Source: Actinoplanes lutulentus (lineage in GTDB: Bacteria > Actinomycetota > Actinomycetes > Mycobacteriales > Micromonosporaceae). From it: a stretch of DNA of 64,000 nucleotides. The position numbers and the translations under genes are program-made. Position 1 is the first letter of the stretch. Each line of letters opens with the position of its first letter. The stretch covers positions 124,001-188,000 of the forward strand of contig NZ_QLMJ01000017.1 of NCBI RefSeq assembly GCF_003259845.1, given 5' to 3'. Below are positions 7,583-15,468 of this stretch, piece after piece. The notes beneath the pieces were generated by a model that was not told where the DNA came from, made no database searches, and was given only the letters and a program-made list of their open reading frames with translations.

Positions 7583-8442
7583 CGGGCGGCGAGCGTCTCC
7601 TTCAGCTTGACCGCGAACTCCTCCGGCTTGCCGGCGTACCCGAACTCGCCGCCCAGGAACCCACCGTGATGACTGGGGAAGACCGTCGCCTCCTGGCCCA
7701 GCAGCGCCGCGAGGCCCTGAGCGGTGCGAGCCGTGTATGTCCCCGCCGACTCCTCACCGACCGCGACCACGATCCGGGTGGGTGCGGCGGCCAGCGCGGC
7801 AGCGTCGGGAACGTAGTCGCTGATGGCCCAGGAGTTTTTCGACAGCAGCGGGTCGTCGCGGCTGCCGTCGTCGACGGCCGGCATGCCGAACGCGGCCGGG
7901 TCGGGCAGCGGCTGGGCGAAGAACTCGTCGGTGAACTCGCCCTGCCAGGAGGTCATCACGATGAACGCGGCCATCCCCGCGCTGCCGCCTTTCTCCTGGT
8001 ACGCGTCGTGGAAGCGGGCCCGGGCGCGCTCGGCCGCCGCCGCGTCGGGGAGCACCGCGTTGATCGGCGGCTCGTGCGCGACCAGGGTGGTGACGTCACC
8101 CGGATAGGCGGCGACGAGCTCGAGCGCGGTGACCGCTCCGCCGCTGCTGGCGAAGACGTCGACAGGGCCGGCGCCCAGCGCCTCGATGAGCCGGTGCAGG
8201 TCGAGGGCTTGATCCTGCGGGGTGTGGTCGGTCCGGCCGTCCTTGCGGACACTGCGGCCCAGACCACGCGGGTCGTAGGTGACGACGGTCCGGTCGGTGA
8301 AGTGCTCGGCGAGGGCGACGAAGCCCTCCGCCGACATCGGCTGCCCGATCATGAGCAGAATGGGCAGACCACCGGGCCCGCGCACGTCATAAACGAGATC
8401 CACGTCCGGGGTGGCCAGGGTGTTCGTCTGCGGCTGCGTCAT
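7579..8442 (-). CDS. Alpha/beta hydrolase
   Basis: A 287-residue alpha/beta hydrolase. It shows LLMIGQPMSAEGF in the oxyanion region, TYDPRGLGRS, and a nucleophile in FASSGGAVTA, a less common elbow. The acid is in RIVVAVGEESAG and the histidine in PSHHGGFLG. No signal peptide. Its stop codon overlaps the -35 element of the downstream MerR promoter, so the MerR gene can be transcribed separately. Likely an esterase- or epoxide-hydrolase-like enzyme; substrate unknown. Confidence 0.85.
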   Translation of the reverse strand: MTQPQTNTLATPDVDLVYDVRGPGGLPILLMIGQPMSAEGFVALAEHFTDRTVVTYDPRGLGRSVRKDGRTDHTPQDQALDLHRLIEALGAGPVDVFASSGGAVTALELVAAYPGDVTTLVAHEPPINAVLPDAAAAERARARFHDAYQEKGGSAGMAAFIVMTSWQGEFTDEFFAQPLPDPAAFGMPAVDDGSRDDPLLSKNSWAISDYVPDAAALAAAPTRIVVAVGEESAGTYTARTAQGLAALLGQEATVFPSHHGGFLGGEFGYAGKPEEFAVKLKETLAAR

Positions 8443-8511
8443 GAACCGACCCTACGACCGGGGTGTGACGTTTTCACGGACCCACATCGGATCGGGTGAC
8501 GCTGAGGCAGC

Positions 8512-9969
8512 ATGGCGGACATGAGACGCCGGTGGCTGTTCGCCGACCAGCTGGGCCCGCACTTCCTCGACGAGCCCGGGCAGTCCGTGCTGCTCATCGA
8601 GTCGAAGGCGGTGTTCCGGCGCCGCGCCTTCCACCGGCAGAAGGCCCACCTGATCCTGTCCGCGTTGCGGCATCGTGCCGAGGACGACAATGTCCGGCTG
8701 ATCCGCGCCGACACCTACGCCGAGGCCGTCACCGACGAGGTCACCGTCTGCCATCCCACCTCGCGCGCCGCCCGCGACCTGGTGAAACGTATGAAGAACG
8801 TGGAAATGCTGCCACCGCGCGGGTTCGTCACCGACCCGCAGGACTTCGTCGCCTGGGCGCGCGGGCGCGACCACCTGCGCCTCGAGGACTTCTATCGGTA
8901 CGCCCGCCGCCACCACGACGTGCTGATGGACGGCGACGAGCCGACCGGCAACCGGTGGAACTTCGACGCCGACAACCGGGAACCGCCACCGCAGAGCCTG
9001 GACATCCCCACTCCCCCGGCGATCGTCGAGGACGACATCGACGAGCAGGTCCGCGTTGACCTGGACCGCTGGGAACGCGAGGACGGCATCACGTTCGTCG
9101 GCAACGACGGCCCGCGGCTGTTCCCGGCCACCCGTAAGGAGGCCCTCGCCCGGCTGCGGCACTTCCTCACCCACCGGCTGCCGACGTTCGGCCCCTATGA
9201 GGACGCGATGCTCGCCGGTGACCCGCTGATGGCGCACAGCATGCTCAGCCCGGCGATCAATCTCGGACTGCTCGACCCGGTCGAGGTCATCGAACGCGCC
9301 GAGCGCGCCTACCGCGAGAACAAGGCTCCGCTGGCGAGCGTCGAGGGCTTCGTCCGGCAGATCCTCGGCTGGCGCGACTTCGTCTGGCACCTCTACTGGT
9401 ACTTCGAGCCGGACTACCGCGCCGCGAACGAGCTCACCGCACGACACGAGCTGCCGAAGTGGTTCACCAGCCTGGACGCCGACGCGGTCGAGGCCCGCTG
9501 CCTCTCCGACGTCCTCGCCGGTGTCCGCGACCGCGGCTGGGTGCACCACATCCCGCGGCTCATGGTTCTCGGCAACTACGCGATGCAGCGCGGCTGGCGG
9601 CCCGGCGCGGTCGCCGACTGGTTCCACCGCTCGTTCGTCGACGGCTACGAATGGGTGATGACCGCCAACGTGATCGGAATGAGTCAGTTCGCCGACGGCG
9701 GCCGGATGAGCAGCAAGCCCTACGCGTCCGGTGGCGCCTACATCAACCGGATGAGCGACTACTGCGGCGGCTGCCGTTATGACCCGAAAGTCCGCGTCGG
9801 CGACCACGCCTGCCCCTACACGGCCGGCTACTGGAGTTTCCTCGCCCGCAACGAAAGCCGCCTCGAAGGCAACCACCGCATGCGCCAGCCCCTGCAGGGC
9901 CTGCATCGCCTCAGCGACCTGGACGCCCTGCTCGACCAGGAGAAATCCCGCGGCTCGCACGCTCCGTGA
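8512..9969 (+). CDS. Iron-sulfur bacterial cryptochrome/photolyase (FeS-BCP)
   Basis: A 485-residue member of the deoxyribodipyrimidine photolyase-related (COG3046) family, which binds FAD and a [4Fe-4S] cluster; the studied members repair (6-4) photoproducts with light. Four Cys at 330, 418, 421 and 434 have spacings of 88, 3 and 13, the same as the cluster ligands of Agrobacterium PhrB. Other marks are the N-terminal LFADQLGPHFLD, the FAD-region GWRDFVWHLYWY, and WVHHIPRLMVLGNYAMQRGW. The DMRL-type antenna expected in this family cannot be judged from motifs. ATG at 8512 is used; an in-frame ATG lies three codons later. It is transcribed alone, away from other repair genes. Confidence 0.93.
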   Translation: MADMRRRWLFADQLGPHFLDEPGQSVLLIESKAVFRRRAFHRQKAHLILSALRHRAEDDNVRLIRADTYAEAVTDEVTVCHPTSRAARDLVKRMKNVEMLPPRGFVTDPQDFVAWARGRDHLRLEDFYRYARRHHDVLMDGDEPTGNRWNFDADNREPPPQSLDIPTPPAIVEDDIDEQVRVDLDRWEREDGITFVGNDGPRLFPATRKEALARLRHFLTHRLPTFGPYEDAMLAGDPLMAHSMLSPAINLGLLDPVEVIERAERAYRENKAPLASVEGFVRQILGWRDFVWHLYWYFEPDYRAANELTARHELPKWFTSLDADAVEARCLSDVLAGVRDRGWVHHIPRLMVLGNYAMQRGWRPGAVADWFHRSFVDGYEWVMTANVIGMSQFADGGRMSSKPYASGGAYINRMSDYCGGCRYDPKVRVGDHACPYTAGYWSFLARNESRLEGNHRMRQPLQGLHRLSDLDALLDQEKSRGSHAP

Positions 9970-10019
9970 CCCTCACCCCGAGCACCGCGCCGCGGCCTTT
10001 CGGCCACAAAGGACCGATG

Positions 10020-10036
10020 GGGTACGCGTAAAGCAC
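10020..10036 (+). promoter_or_regulatory. Shared 17-bp upstream motif, copy 1
   Basis: GGGTACGCGTAAAGCAC ends 68 bp before the start of the membrane protein gene at 10105. A copy with one mismatch sits at 20036-20052, 66 bp before the hydrolase at 20119. The equal distance to two start codons suggests a regulatory site, though a dispersed repeat is possible. Confidence 0.4.
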
Positions 10037-10104
10037 AAGTAGGCGGCCCATATCGACCTTACGGACCATGCCCCGATAGCGATCACCGCCAATATGGTCG
10101 TCGG

Positions 10105-11805
10105 GTGGCCCAACCCGAACCGCCGCTCGGCACGCCCTCGTACACGCCCGCCGACCAGTTCAGTGACACCACGCGCGGCCTGTGCAGCGCGGCTTACGTG
10201 GACATCGAGTACGCCAACGCCGTGATCGGCGAGGTGCTCGAGTCGGAACGCAAGGCGGTGCCGCCGTCGTTCGGCTTCGACCTCGACCCGGTGCTGCGGC
10301 ACTGCCTGCGCGCCCGCCGCCTGCTGATCATCCGGTACGCGATGGTCACCGCGGTCCTGATCATCGGTACCTGCCTGAGTGGCTGGTGGACGCTGTCCTG
10401 GCTGGGCCTGTGCTCGGTGATCATGATGGCCCGGGCCGGGCGCGGCGGCCGGCTGCGCGTGCTGCGCTTCGGCCTGTTCACCGCACTGATCATCGGGTTC
10501 GTCTGCCTGGTGCTGCTGTTCCTGCTGGTGGTCGGGCTCGGGCTGATGGTGGATGCGGTGCCGGACTGGCTGGCCGAGCGCCTGCTCCAGTTCGCCGAGA
10601 CACCCACCGCCTCGACCATGATCGAAAGCGGCGTCGGCGGCCTCGCCCTGGTCGCGCCGATCCTGCTGACGATCGCGATGGCCGGGGTTCTCTTCATCTC
10701 CCGCTGGTTCGCGTACAACATCATGTTCAGTGAGCTGGCGCCCGGCGTGCAGGCGACGCTGCCGCGGACCGGCATCGAGCGGGTGGAGCGGCGGCTCGCG
10801 GCGGTGGCGCGGATGCAGCGCGGCAACATCGCGGTGCACGACCACAACCCGTTCGCCGGGGCCGGTGGGCTCAAGCACGGCTGGTCGTTCGCGATCCGGC
10901 TGCGCCCGCGCGACGGTGACCGGGTCGAGCTGGATCCGCACGAGCTGAACCGGCGGGTCAACGCCGCGGTCCTCGGCATGCGTGACACCCGGTTGCGCGA
11001 CGGCGAGCGGATCCCGAACGTCTACACGGTCCCGTACGTCGCTGCCGACGGCTCACGGCGCAGCGACGACCCGATGATCGACCGGCAGACCCGTACCCCG
11101 TTCACCCGGGCGTCCGACGAGACGATCGCCGCGATCGAGGCTTGCCCACAGGGTGGCCTGCGGCATTACCTGCGCGTCGTGGTCCCGGCCAACGGCAAGA
11201 AGATCACCACCCCGGCCGGTCACCCCGTCCTGCCCGCGCAGGACAGCGGCGTCTCGGTCACCGCATTCGTTCATCTCGCGGTCGAGGGCGGCCTTCTGTA
11301 CGCCGAATTCGTGGCCCACGTCCTTCCCCCGCTGCGCACCGAGTACCGGATCGCCGACAACCTGCGTGCCGACCGGGTGCTGTCGCGGTCCTGGTCGGAC
11401 ACGCTGCGGCTGTACGTCCTCGACAATCTGTACGGCCCGTGGCTGCTGCTGCGCGTGGGCTGGGACGCGCTATGGCTCTCGCATCGGATGGCCAAGTCGG
11501 CCCGCAACGCCGACGAGTACCGTTTCTACGACTACGGCTCCCTGTTCAGCGTGCGGGACCTGGCCGGCCGCGAGACCGGCAAGTTCATGCAGAAACTGGA
11601 CTCGTCGAAATACATCAAGCTGCTCGACAAGACGGTCACCGAGGCGGTCATCGGGTACCTGCGGGAGCAGGGCGTCGACACCGGCGAGTTCGAGACCAAC
11701 GTGGCGAACTACACCTTCGGCGACCTGGTGTTCCACGGCGGCGTGCAGAGCTTCGGCGGCACCAACACGGTGACCCAGCAGAACCGGACCAAGGGTGGTG
11801 CGTGA
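10105..11805 (+). CDS. Polytopic membrane protein ending in a putative amyloid-signalling motif
   Basis: A 566-residue protein from a GTG start. Residues ~72-205 hold four to five membrane helices (for example LLIIRYAMVTAVLIIGTCL and LFTALIIGFVCLVLLFLLVV). Residues ~210-530 are a soluble domain of no recognised family. The last 32 residues contain a Gly/Asn/Gln-rich motif, FGDLVFHGGVQSFGGTNTV, at 535-560, nearly the same as the N-terminus of the next protein. The stop is one base from that gene's start, so the two are translated together. A motif shared at the ends of adjacent proteins is how prion-like signalling pairs are built; here it would link a membrane effector or sensor to its partner. 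This role is inference. Confidence 0.8.
   Translation: MAQPEPPLGTPSYTPADQFSDTTRGLCSAAYVDIEYANAVIGEVLESERKAVPPSFGFDLDPVLRHCLRARRLLIIRYAMVTAVLIIGTCLSGWWTLSWLGLCSVIMMARAGRGGRLRVLRFGLFTALIIGFVCLVLLFLLVVGLGLMVDAVPDWLAERLLQFAETPTASTMIESGVGGLALVAPILLTIAMAGVLFISRWFAYNIMFSELAPGVQATLPRTGIERVERRLAAVARMQRGNIAVHDHNPFAGAGGLKHGWSFAIRLRPRDGDRVELDPHELNRRVNAAVLGMRDTRLRDGERIPNVYTVPYVAADGSRRSDDPMIDRQTRTPFTRASDETIAAIEACPQGGLRHYLRVVVPANGKKITTPAGHPVLPAQDSGVSVTAFVHLAVEGGLLYAEFVAHVLPPLRTEYRIADNLRADRVLSRSWSDTLRLYVLDNLYGPWLLLRVGWDALWLSHRMAKSARNADEYRFYDYGSLFSVRDLAGRETGKFMQKLDSSKYIKLLDKTVTEAVIGYLREQGVDTGEFETNVANYTFGDLVFHGGVQSFGGTNTVTQQNRTKGGA
11707..11784 (+). other. Shared motif, C-terminal copy (candidate amyloid motif)
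   Basis: Codons 535-560 of the membrane protein. Aligned with residues 5-30 of the next protein, 16 of 26 positions are identical, including FGD, GGVQ, FGG, NTV and Q. Confidence 0.7.
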
Positions 11806-11806
11806 C

Positions 11807-12148
11807 ATGCCCGATTCCCACTTCAACTTCGGCGACGTCAACTTCCAGGGCGGCGTCCAGAACTTCGGCGGCGAGAATACCGTCCACCAGACCAACTACT
11901 ACGACCTGAGCCCGCGCGAGCAGGTCGAGACCCATCTGGCCACGCTGCGCCAGGACCACCCGGACACGGCCCTCGCACAGCGCGAGATCTCGGTCATCGA
12001 GGAGGGCCTGACCCGGCCGACGCCGGAGAACCGCCGCCGCCTCGACACCGCTCTGCATCGGCTCGCGGAGAGCACGGGCAATGCGCGTACGGCGGCCGAA
12101 GCGATCGTCGCGATCAGCGCGATCGTGGCGGCTAGCTGGCCTTTCTAG
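11807..12148 (+). CDS. Small protein with N-terminal amyloid-like motif and helical C-terminal domain
   Basis: A 113-residue protein. Residues 5-30 carry FGDVNFQGGVQNFGGENTV, the partner of the motif at the end of the upstream membrane protein. A short linker (NYYDLSPREQ) leads to a helical domain of about 80 residues, ending hydrophobic (AIVAISAIVAASWPF). The ATG at 11807 follows the upstream stop by one base, with AGGGTGGTG as ribosome-binding site. Architecture (beta/Gly-rich N-terminal tag plus helical bundle) is that of actinobacterial signalling adaptors; I do not recognise a named domain. It overlaps the convergent zinc-ribbon gene by 4 bp. Confidence 0.8.
   Translation: MPDSHFNFGDVNFQGGVQNFGGENTVHQTNYYDLSPREQVETHLATLRQDHPDTALAQREISVIEEGLTRPTPENRRRLDTALHRLAESTGNARTAAEAIVAISAIVAASWPF
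11819..11896 (+). other. Shared motif, N-terminal copy (candidate amyloid motif)
   Basis: Codons 5-30 of the small protein. Similarity to the copy at 11707-11784 is at protein level and placed at opposite ends of two neighbouring genes, so it is not a simple DNA duplication of a gene end. Confidence 0.7.
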
Positions 12149-12960
12149 ATGTTCTTGTTGGTTCGCTTGGCGAAGCCGAGCGGGGTGGCGACCGGGTTCC
12201 AGGCCGCGACGAACTGCTTCTTCGCGGCCTGGGCCAGGTCCGACGACGACTGACCACGGGCCCAGGCGGCGCTGCGCGACGACGAATCGGCGCAGTCACC
12301 CGCGACGGCCGGCTCGGCCCAGGCGACGAAGTGCTCGTCGGCGTCGAGGGAGTGACCGAGCGCGGTGGTGAGCGCCGAGCGCAGCGTCTCCCCGCCGGCG
12401 AGCCCGGACAGATCGGCGGCCTCGACCTCGCTGATCTGCTGGCGGCGCTCCACGCCGACCTCGCGCATGTCGGCGAGCGCACTGGTGATCCGGTCGCAGC
12501 CGCCGACGGCTTTGATCGCCGCGTTCAGCTTGCCGCGGCTGGCGACGCTGCGATCCAGGATCGCGTCGATGACCGCGGCCTGTTCCTGCGGGTTCGCGGT
12601 GGGCTCGGGCGCCGGGGAGGTCGTCGGTGGCGTGGTCGAGTCGGTGGTCGGATCCGTGGTCGGCACCGGATCGGTCGTCGTCGGCACAGGACCGGGCCCC
12701 GGACCGGGACCGGCCACCGGATCGGGGTCGCGACTCGCGATCACCACACCGATGACGACGACCAGGAGCAGCAGCACCACACCCGCCGCGATCAGCGGCA
12801 GCGGGGACGAGAAGCGCCGGGGTTGCGCGTACGCAAAGGTGGGTTCTTCGAAAGCCGGCTCCTCGTGAAAAGGAACAGACCGGCTGCCCAGAGTCGCGTT
12901 GCAGCGAGCGCAGAAGGTCGCGGACGGGTCGTTGTCGAGGCCACACGACGAGCACACCAT
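12145..12960 (-). CDS. Zinc-ribbon membrane-anchored protein
   Basis: A 271-residue protein. Residues 3-6 and 18-21 form a CSSC...CARC zinc ribbon. A single membrane helix lies at ~55-77 (LPLIAAGVVLLLLVVVIGVV). A Pro/Thr/Asp-rich stalk follows (~80-125), then an exported domain of ~145 residues with two Cys (GGCDRIT and GDCAD), which may pair. Topology is likely ribbon inside, C-terminal domain outside. No named family for the outer domain. It is convergent with, and overlaps, the motif-bearing small protein. Confidence 0.78.
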   Translation of the reverse strand: MVCSSCGLDNDPSATFCARCNATLGSRSVPFHEEPAFEEPTFAYAQPRRFSSPLPLIAAGVVLLLLVVVIGVVIASRDPDPVAGPGPGPGPVPTTTDPVPTTDPTTDSTTPPTTSPAPEPTANPQEQAAVIDAILDRSVASRGKLNAAIKAVGGCDRITSALADMREVGVERRQQISEVEAADLSGLAGGETLRSALTTALGHSLDADEHFVAWAEPAVAGDCADSSSRSAAWARGQSSSDLAQAAKKQFVAAWNPVATPLGFAKRTNKNI

Positions 12961-12975
12961 GCGGTCAAGGCTATC

Positions 12976-12991
12976 GATGGATCAGTCCATC
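12976..12991. promoter_or_regulatory. Inverted repeat between divergent genes
   Basis: GATGGA-TCAG-TCCATC, a perfect 6-bp-arm palindrome, 15 bp upstream of the zinc-ribbon gene start and within the 87-bp gap it shares with the methyltransferase. Candidate operator. Confidence 0.35.
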
Positions 12992-13047
12992 AGGGACCCA
13001 CCGTATATCCGTTGCCACACTCAGTACGGCTGATCGACCATCAACCG

Positions 13048-13845
13048 ATGGCGACCATCGATGCGATCAGCGGCTACTATGACCGGGGCGGCGAGGTGGC
13101 GCGGCTGCACGCCGGCCGCGGCCGGCTGGAGTTCCTGCGAACCCAGGACGTCCTGCGGCGACGATTGCCGGCCGCCCCGGCGCGGATCCTCGACGTCGGC
13201 GGCGGCGCCGGCGCGCACGCGCGCTGGCTGGCCGCCGACGGATATCCGGTGCGGCTGGTCGACCCGATGCCGCTGCACGTCGAGCACGCCGGGGCGATCG
13301 ACGGCGTGGACGCGGTCCTCGGCGACGCCCGCCGGCTCGACGAGCCGGACGCCGCCTATCAGGCGACACTGCTGCTCGGGCCGCTCTATCACCTGCCTGA
13401 CCGCGACGAGCGAGTGACGGCGCTGCGTGAGGCCGCCCGGGTCACCGCGCCGGGCGGGGTCGTCGCCGCCGCCACGATCAGCCGGTACGCCGGGCTCTAC
13501 GACACCCTGATCCGGGGCCGGTACCCCGAACCGGAGGTTCGCCGGATCACCGACGCGGAGCTGGTCACCGGGGTGCACGAGCCGTTCGACCAGGACCTGT
13601 TCACCCTCGCGTACTTCCACCACCCCGACGAGATCGCGGGCGAGTTCGCCGACGCCGGGCTGACCGGGGCGACGACGTACGCGCTGGAGGGCGGCGCCTG
13701 GTTGTTCGCGGATCGGGACGGGTGGCTCGAGGGCGATGAGCGTACCCAAGCCTTGCTTGAAGCGCTCCGGAGCGTCGAAGAGGAACCGGCGATGTTCGGG
13801 ATCAGCTCACATCTGCTGACCGTCGCGGTGCTCGGCGGCGAGTAG
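13048..13845 (+). CDS. SAM-dependent methyltransferase (class I)
   Basis: A 265-residue Rossmann-type methyltransferase. Motif I is ARILDVGGGAGAHARWLAA, motif II is VRLVDPMPLHVEHA, and the LLLGPLYHLPDRDERVTAL segment matches the family's post-II region. No signal peptide, so cytoplasmic. ATG at 13048 is used although the frame stays open far upstream, since MATIDAISGYYDRGGE is a typical start. Its last 39 bp overlap the convergent PIN gene. Small-molecule methylation is likely; substrate unknown. Confidence 0.87.
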   Translation: MATIDAISGYYDRGGEVARLHAGRGRLEFLRTQDVLRRRLPAAPARILDVGGGAGAHARWLAADGYPVRLVDPMPLHVEHAGAIDGVDAVLGDARRLDEPDAAYQATLLLGPLYHLPDRDERVTALREAARVTAPGGVVAAATISRYAGLYDTLIRGRYPEPEVRRITDAELVTGVHEPFDQDLFTLAYFHHPDEIAGEFADAGLTGATTYALEGGAWLFADRDGWLEGDERTQALLEALRSVEEEPAMFGISSHLLTVAVLGGE

Positions 13846-14232
13846 CGCGTGCACCGGGGCCACCGGGACGATGTTCTCCGCGATGGCGGCCAGGTCGGCG
13901 TCGACAGTGACCAGGGCGTCGGCCTGCAGCCGGGTCACCGCGAGGTACTCGGCGTCGCGCAGGGTGTCCCAGTCCTGCTCCCGGGCGATCCGCCAGGCCG
14001 TCGTGCGCGACACCCGGTCGCCGAGCAGCCGCATCTTGAGCTCGGTGATCCGCTCGTGGGTGTCCAGAGCCGACCGATCGGTACGCTCGCCGCGGCGCAC
14101 GTCGCGCAGCAGCAGCTGCAACGCCTCCGAGCGGATGCTGTTCGGCGCGACCAGCTGATGACCGGGATCGACGGTCAGCGCGTTGTCGACGAGATGCAGC
14201 AGGGTGGGTGCGTCGATGACGAATCGGGCCAT
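13807..14232 (-). CDS. PIN-domain protein, VapC-like
   Basis: A 141-residue PIN-domain protein, a predicted metal-dependent ribonuclease. Acidic residues are where the family needs them: D7 (FVIDAPTLL), E36 (SIRSEALQL), D93 (TLRDAEYLAV) and D111 (LVTVDADLA). VapC toxins normally follow a small antitoxin; here the gene 4 bp upstream codes for a 147-residue protein that does not look like one. So it may be a solitary PIN enzyme or an orphan toxin. Its 3' end overlaps the convergent methyltransferase gene by 39 bp. Confidence 0.8.
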   Translation of the reverse strand: MARFVIDAPTLLHLVDNALTVDPGHQLVAPNSIRSEALQLLLRDVRRGERTDRSALDTHERITELKMRLLGDRVSRTTAWRIAREQDWDTLRDAEYLAVTRLQADALVTVDADLAAIAENIVPVAPVHALLAAEHRDGQQM

Positions 14233-14236
14233 GTCA

Positions 14237-14680
14237 TCAGCCTGCCAGGAACTCCTGGATGTGCGCGGCCGGCGTCAGCAGGGTGACCGAGGAGGCGTCC
14301 GAGAAGATCAGGCGCAGGCGCCCGGCCTCCTCCTCGGTGGCCGCGTCGAGGTCCGTGCGGGGGCACTCCCAGCGCGGGCGCAGCGATGCCGAGCGCCGGG
14401 ACAGGACGATCAGCCGGCTGCTGGTCAGGGCCAGGACCCGGGGTTCGGTGACCAGGCGGATGTGCGCGTCCAGGCCGACGGCGAGGCTGTGCGCGGTGCC
14501 CTGGACGTCCTCGCGGAAACCGGGGCCGCGGCCGCGCCGCCGGAACCGCAGCGGTGACAGCTCGGACCAGGTGAGCTTCATCGGCGTACGCTCCTCGGCG
14601 CGGCTCACCCAGATGGCGGCGCGGCATTCCTCGCCGGGTTGCAGATGCTCGCGCACCATGGTCACGATCTCGTCCGTCAC
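14237..14680 (-). CDS. Conserved hypothetical protein, possible PH-like domain
   Basis: A 147-residue soluble protein just upstream of the PIN gene (4-bp gap), so in the same operon. The middle, RLVTEPRVLALTSSRLIVLSRR, has the beta-hairpin pattern of bacterial PH-like proteins, and the end is LLTPAAHIQEFLAG. No HTH, AbrB or other antitoxin fold is evident. Function unknown. Confidence 0.6.
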   Translation of the reverse strand: MTDEIVTMVREHLQPGEECRAAIWVSRAEERTPMKLTWSELSPLRFRRRGRGPGFREDVQGTAHSLAVGLDAHIRLVTEPRVLALTSSRLIVLSRRSASLRPRWECPRTDLDAATEEEAGRLRLIFSDASSVTLLTPAAHIQEFLAG

Positions 14681-14695
14681 CCGGCGAGGATACGG

Positions 14696-15397
14696 CTACG
14701 CGGTACCGAGGGCCCACTCCACGGTGATCGTCACGGTCAGCCCCTGCCGGCCCGGTTCGATCGCCAGCGCGGAGTCGTACGCCGCCAGGTTCTTGTGGCC
14801 GCCGCTGGCCCACAGGCTCGGGGCGTCCTCGCTCACCTTGACGACGCGGCCGAGCGGGCGGCCCGCCTCCTTGGCGTAGAGCGCGGCCTTCGCGCGGGCG
14901 TTCGCGAACGCCTTCTTGCGGGCCTCGGTGAGCAGCGCCTCGTCGTCCTCGATCGCGAACGACACACCGTTGAGCCGGGCCGCGTCGCCGCCCGCTTTGA
15001 TGGCGTCGGACATCAGTGTCCCGGCTTTCGCCAGGTTCCGGATCTTCGCGGTGAGGCCCTGGCTCACGCTGTAGCCGGTGATCTTCTCGTGCTCGTCGCG
15101 TCGCGCGCTGATGCTGACATCGGCGGTCTGCAGGTCGGCCTTGGTGATCCCGGCGCGGACGAGGGTTTCGCGCATCCGGGTGGCCGCCGTGCTGGCGCGG
15201 TCGAGCGCTTCCTTGACCGTTGCGGCGGTGGTTTCCACGGCGAAGTTCGCGGTGAGCAGGTCCGGCACGCCGGAGACCTCGCCGGCGCCGGTCACCACGA
15301 TGCTCTCCCGGTCCTCGGTGGTGGCGGCGTGAGCGGCGCTGCCACCTCCCGAGACGAACGTGAGAAGGGCGGCGAGGACGACAAGTGATCTCTTCAT
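14696..15397 (-). CDS. SIMPL (DUF541) domain protein, secreted
   Basis: A 233-residue protein with a Sec signal peptide (residues 1-24; KRSLVVLAALLTFVSGG, cleavage after AHA). The rest is a SIMPL/DUF541 domain (ESIVVTGAGEVSGVPDLLTA at the start, then AFANARAKAALYAKEAGRPL), the family of the 26-kDa periplasmic/BP26 proteins. Its biochemical role is not settled. The 71-bp gap to the divergent glycosidase-like gene is very AT-rich for this genome and holds an inverted repeat. Confidence 0.88.
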   Translation of the reverse strand: MKRSLVVLAALLTFVSGGGSAAHAATTEDRESIVVTGAGEVSGVPDLLTANFAVETTAATVKEALDRASTAATRMRETLVRAGITKADLQTADVSISARRDEHEKITGYSVSQGLTAKIRNLAKAGTLMSDAIKAGGDAARLNGVSFAIEDDEALLTEARKKAFANARAKAALYAKEAGRPLGRVVKVSEDAPSLWASGGHKNLAAYDSALAIEPGRQGLTVTITVEWALGTA

Positions 15398-15412
15398 CGT
15401 CCTATTTTGCCG

Positions 15413-15427
15413 CTTTTATGCTAAAAG
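15413..15427. promoter_or_regulatory. AT-rich inverted repeat in divergent promoter region
   Basis: CTTTTA-TGC-TAAAAG, a perfect 6-bp-arm repeat, followed by two TTTTAA blocks around 15442-15456. The 15398-15459 gap is much more AT-rich than the flanking genes. It likely holds both divergent promoters and an operator. Confidence 0.45.
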
Positions 15428-15468
15428 TACCGCAATATCGGATTTTAACATTTTAAGAGGTGTCCGTC

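Noticed and set aside
6463..8499. 678-residue plus-strand frame
   Set aside because: Runs antisense through the MerR and hydrolase genes; no domain.
8452..9960. 502-residue minus-strand frame opposite the photolyase
   Set aside because: Valine/aspartate-rich shadow with no motif; the plus-strand photolyase has complete family signatures.
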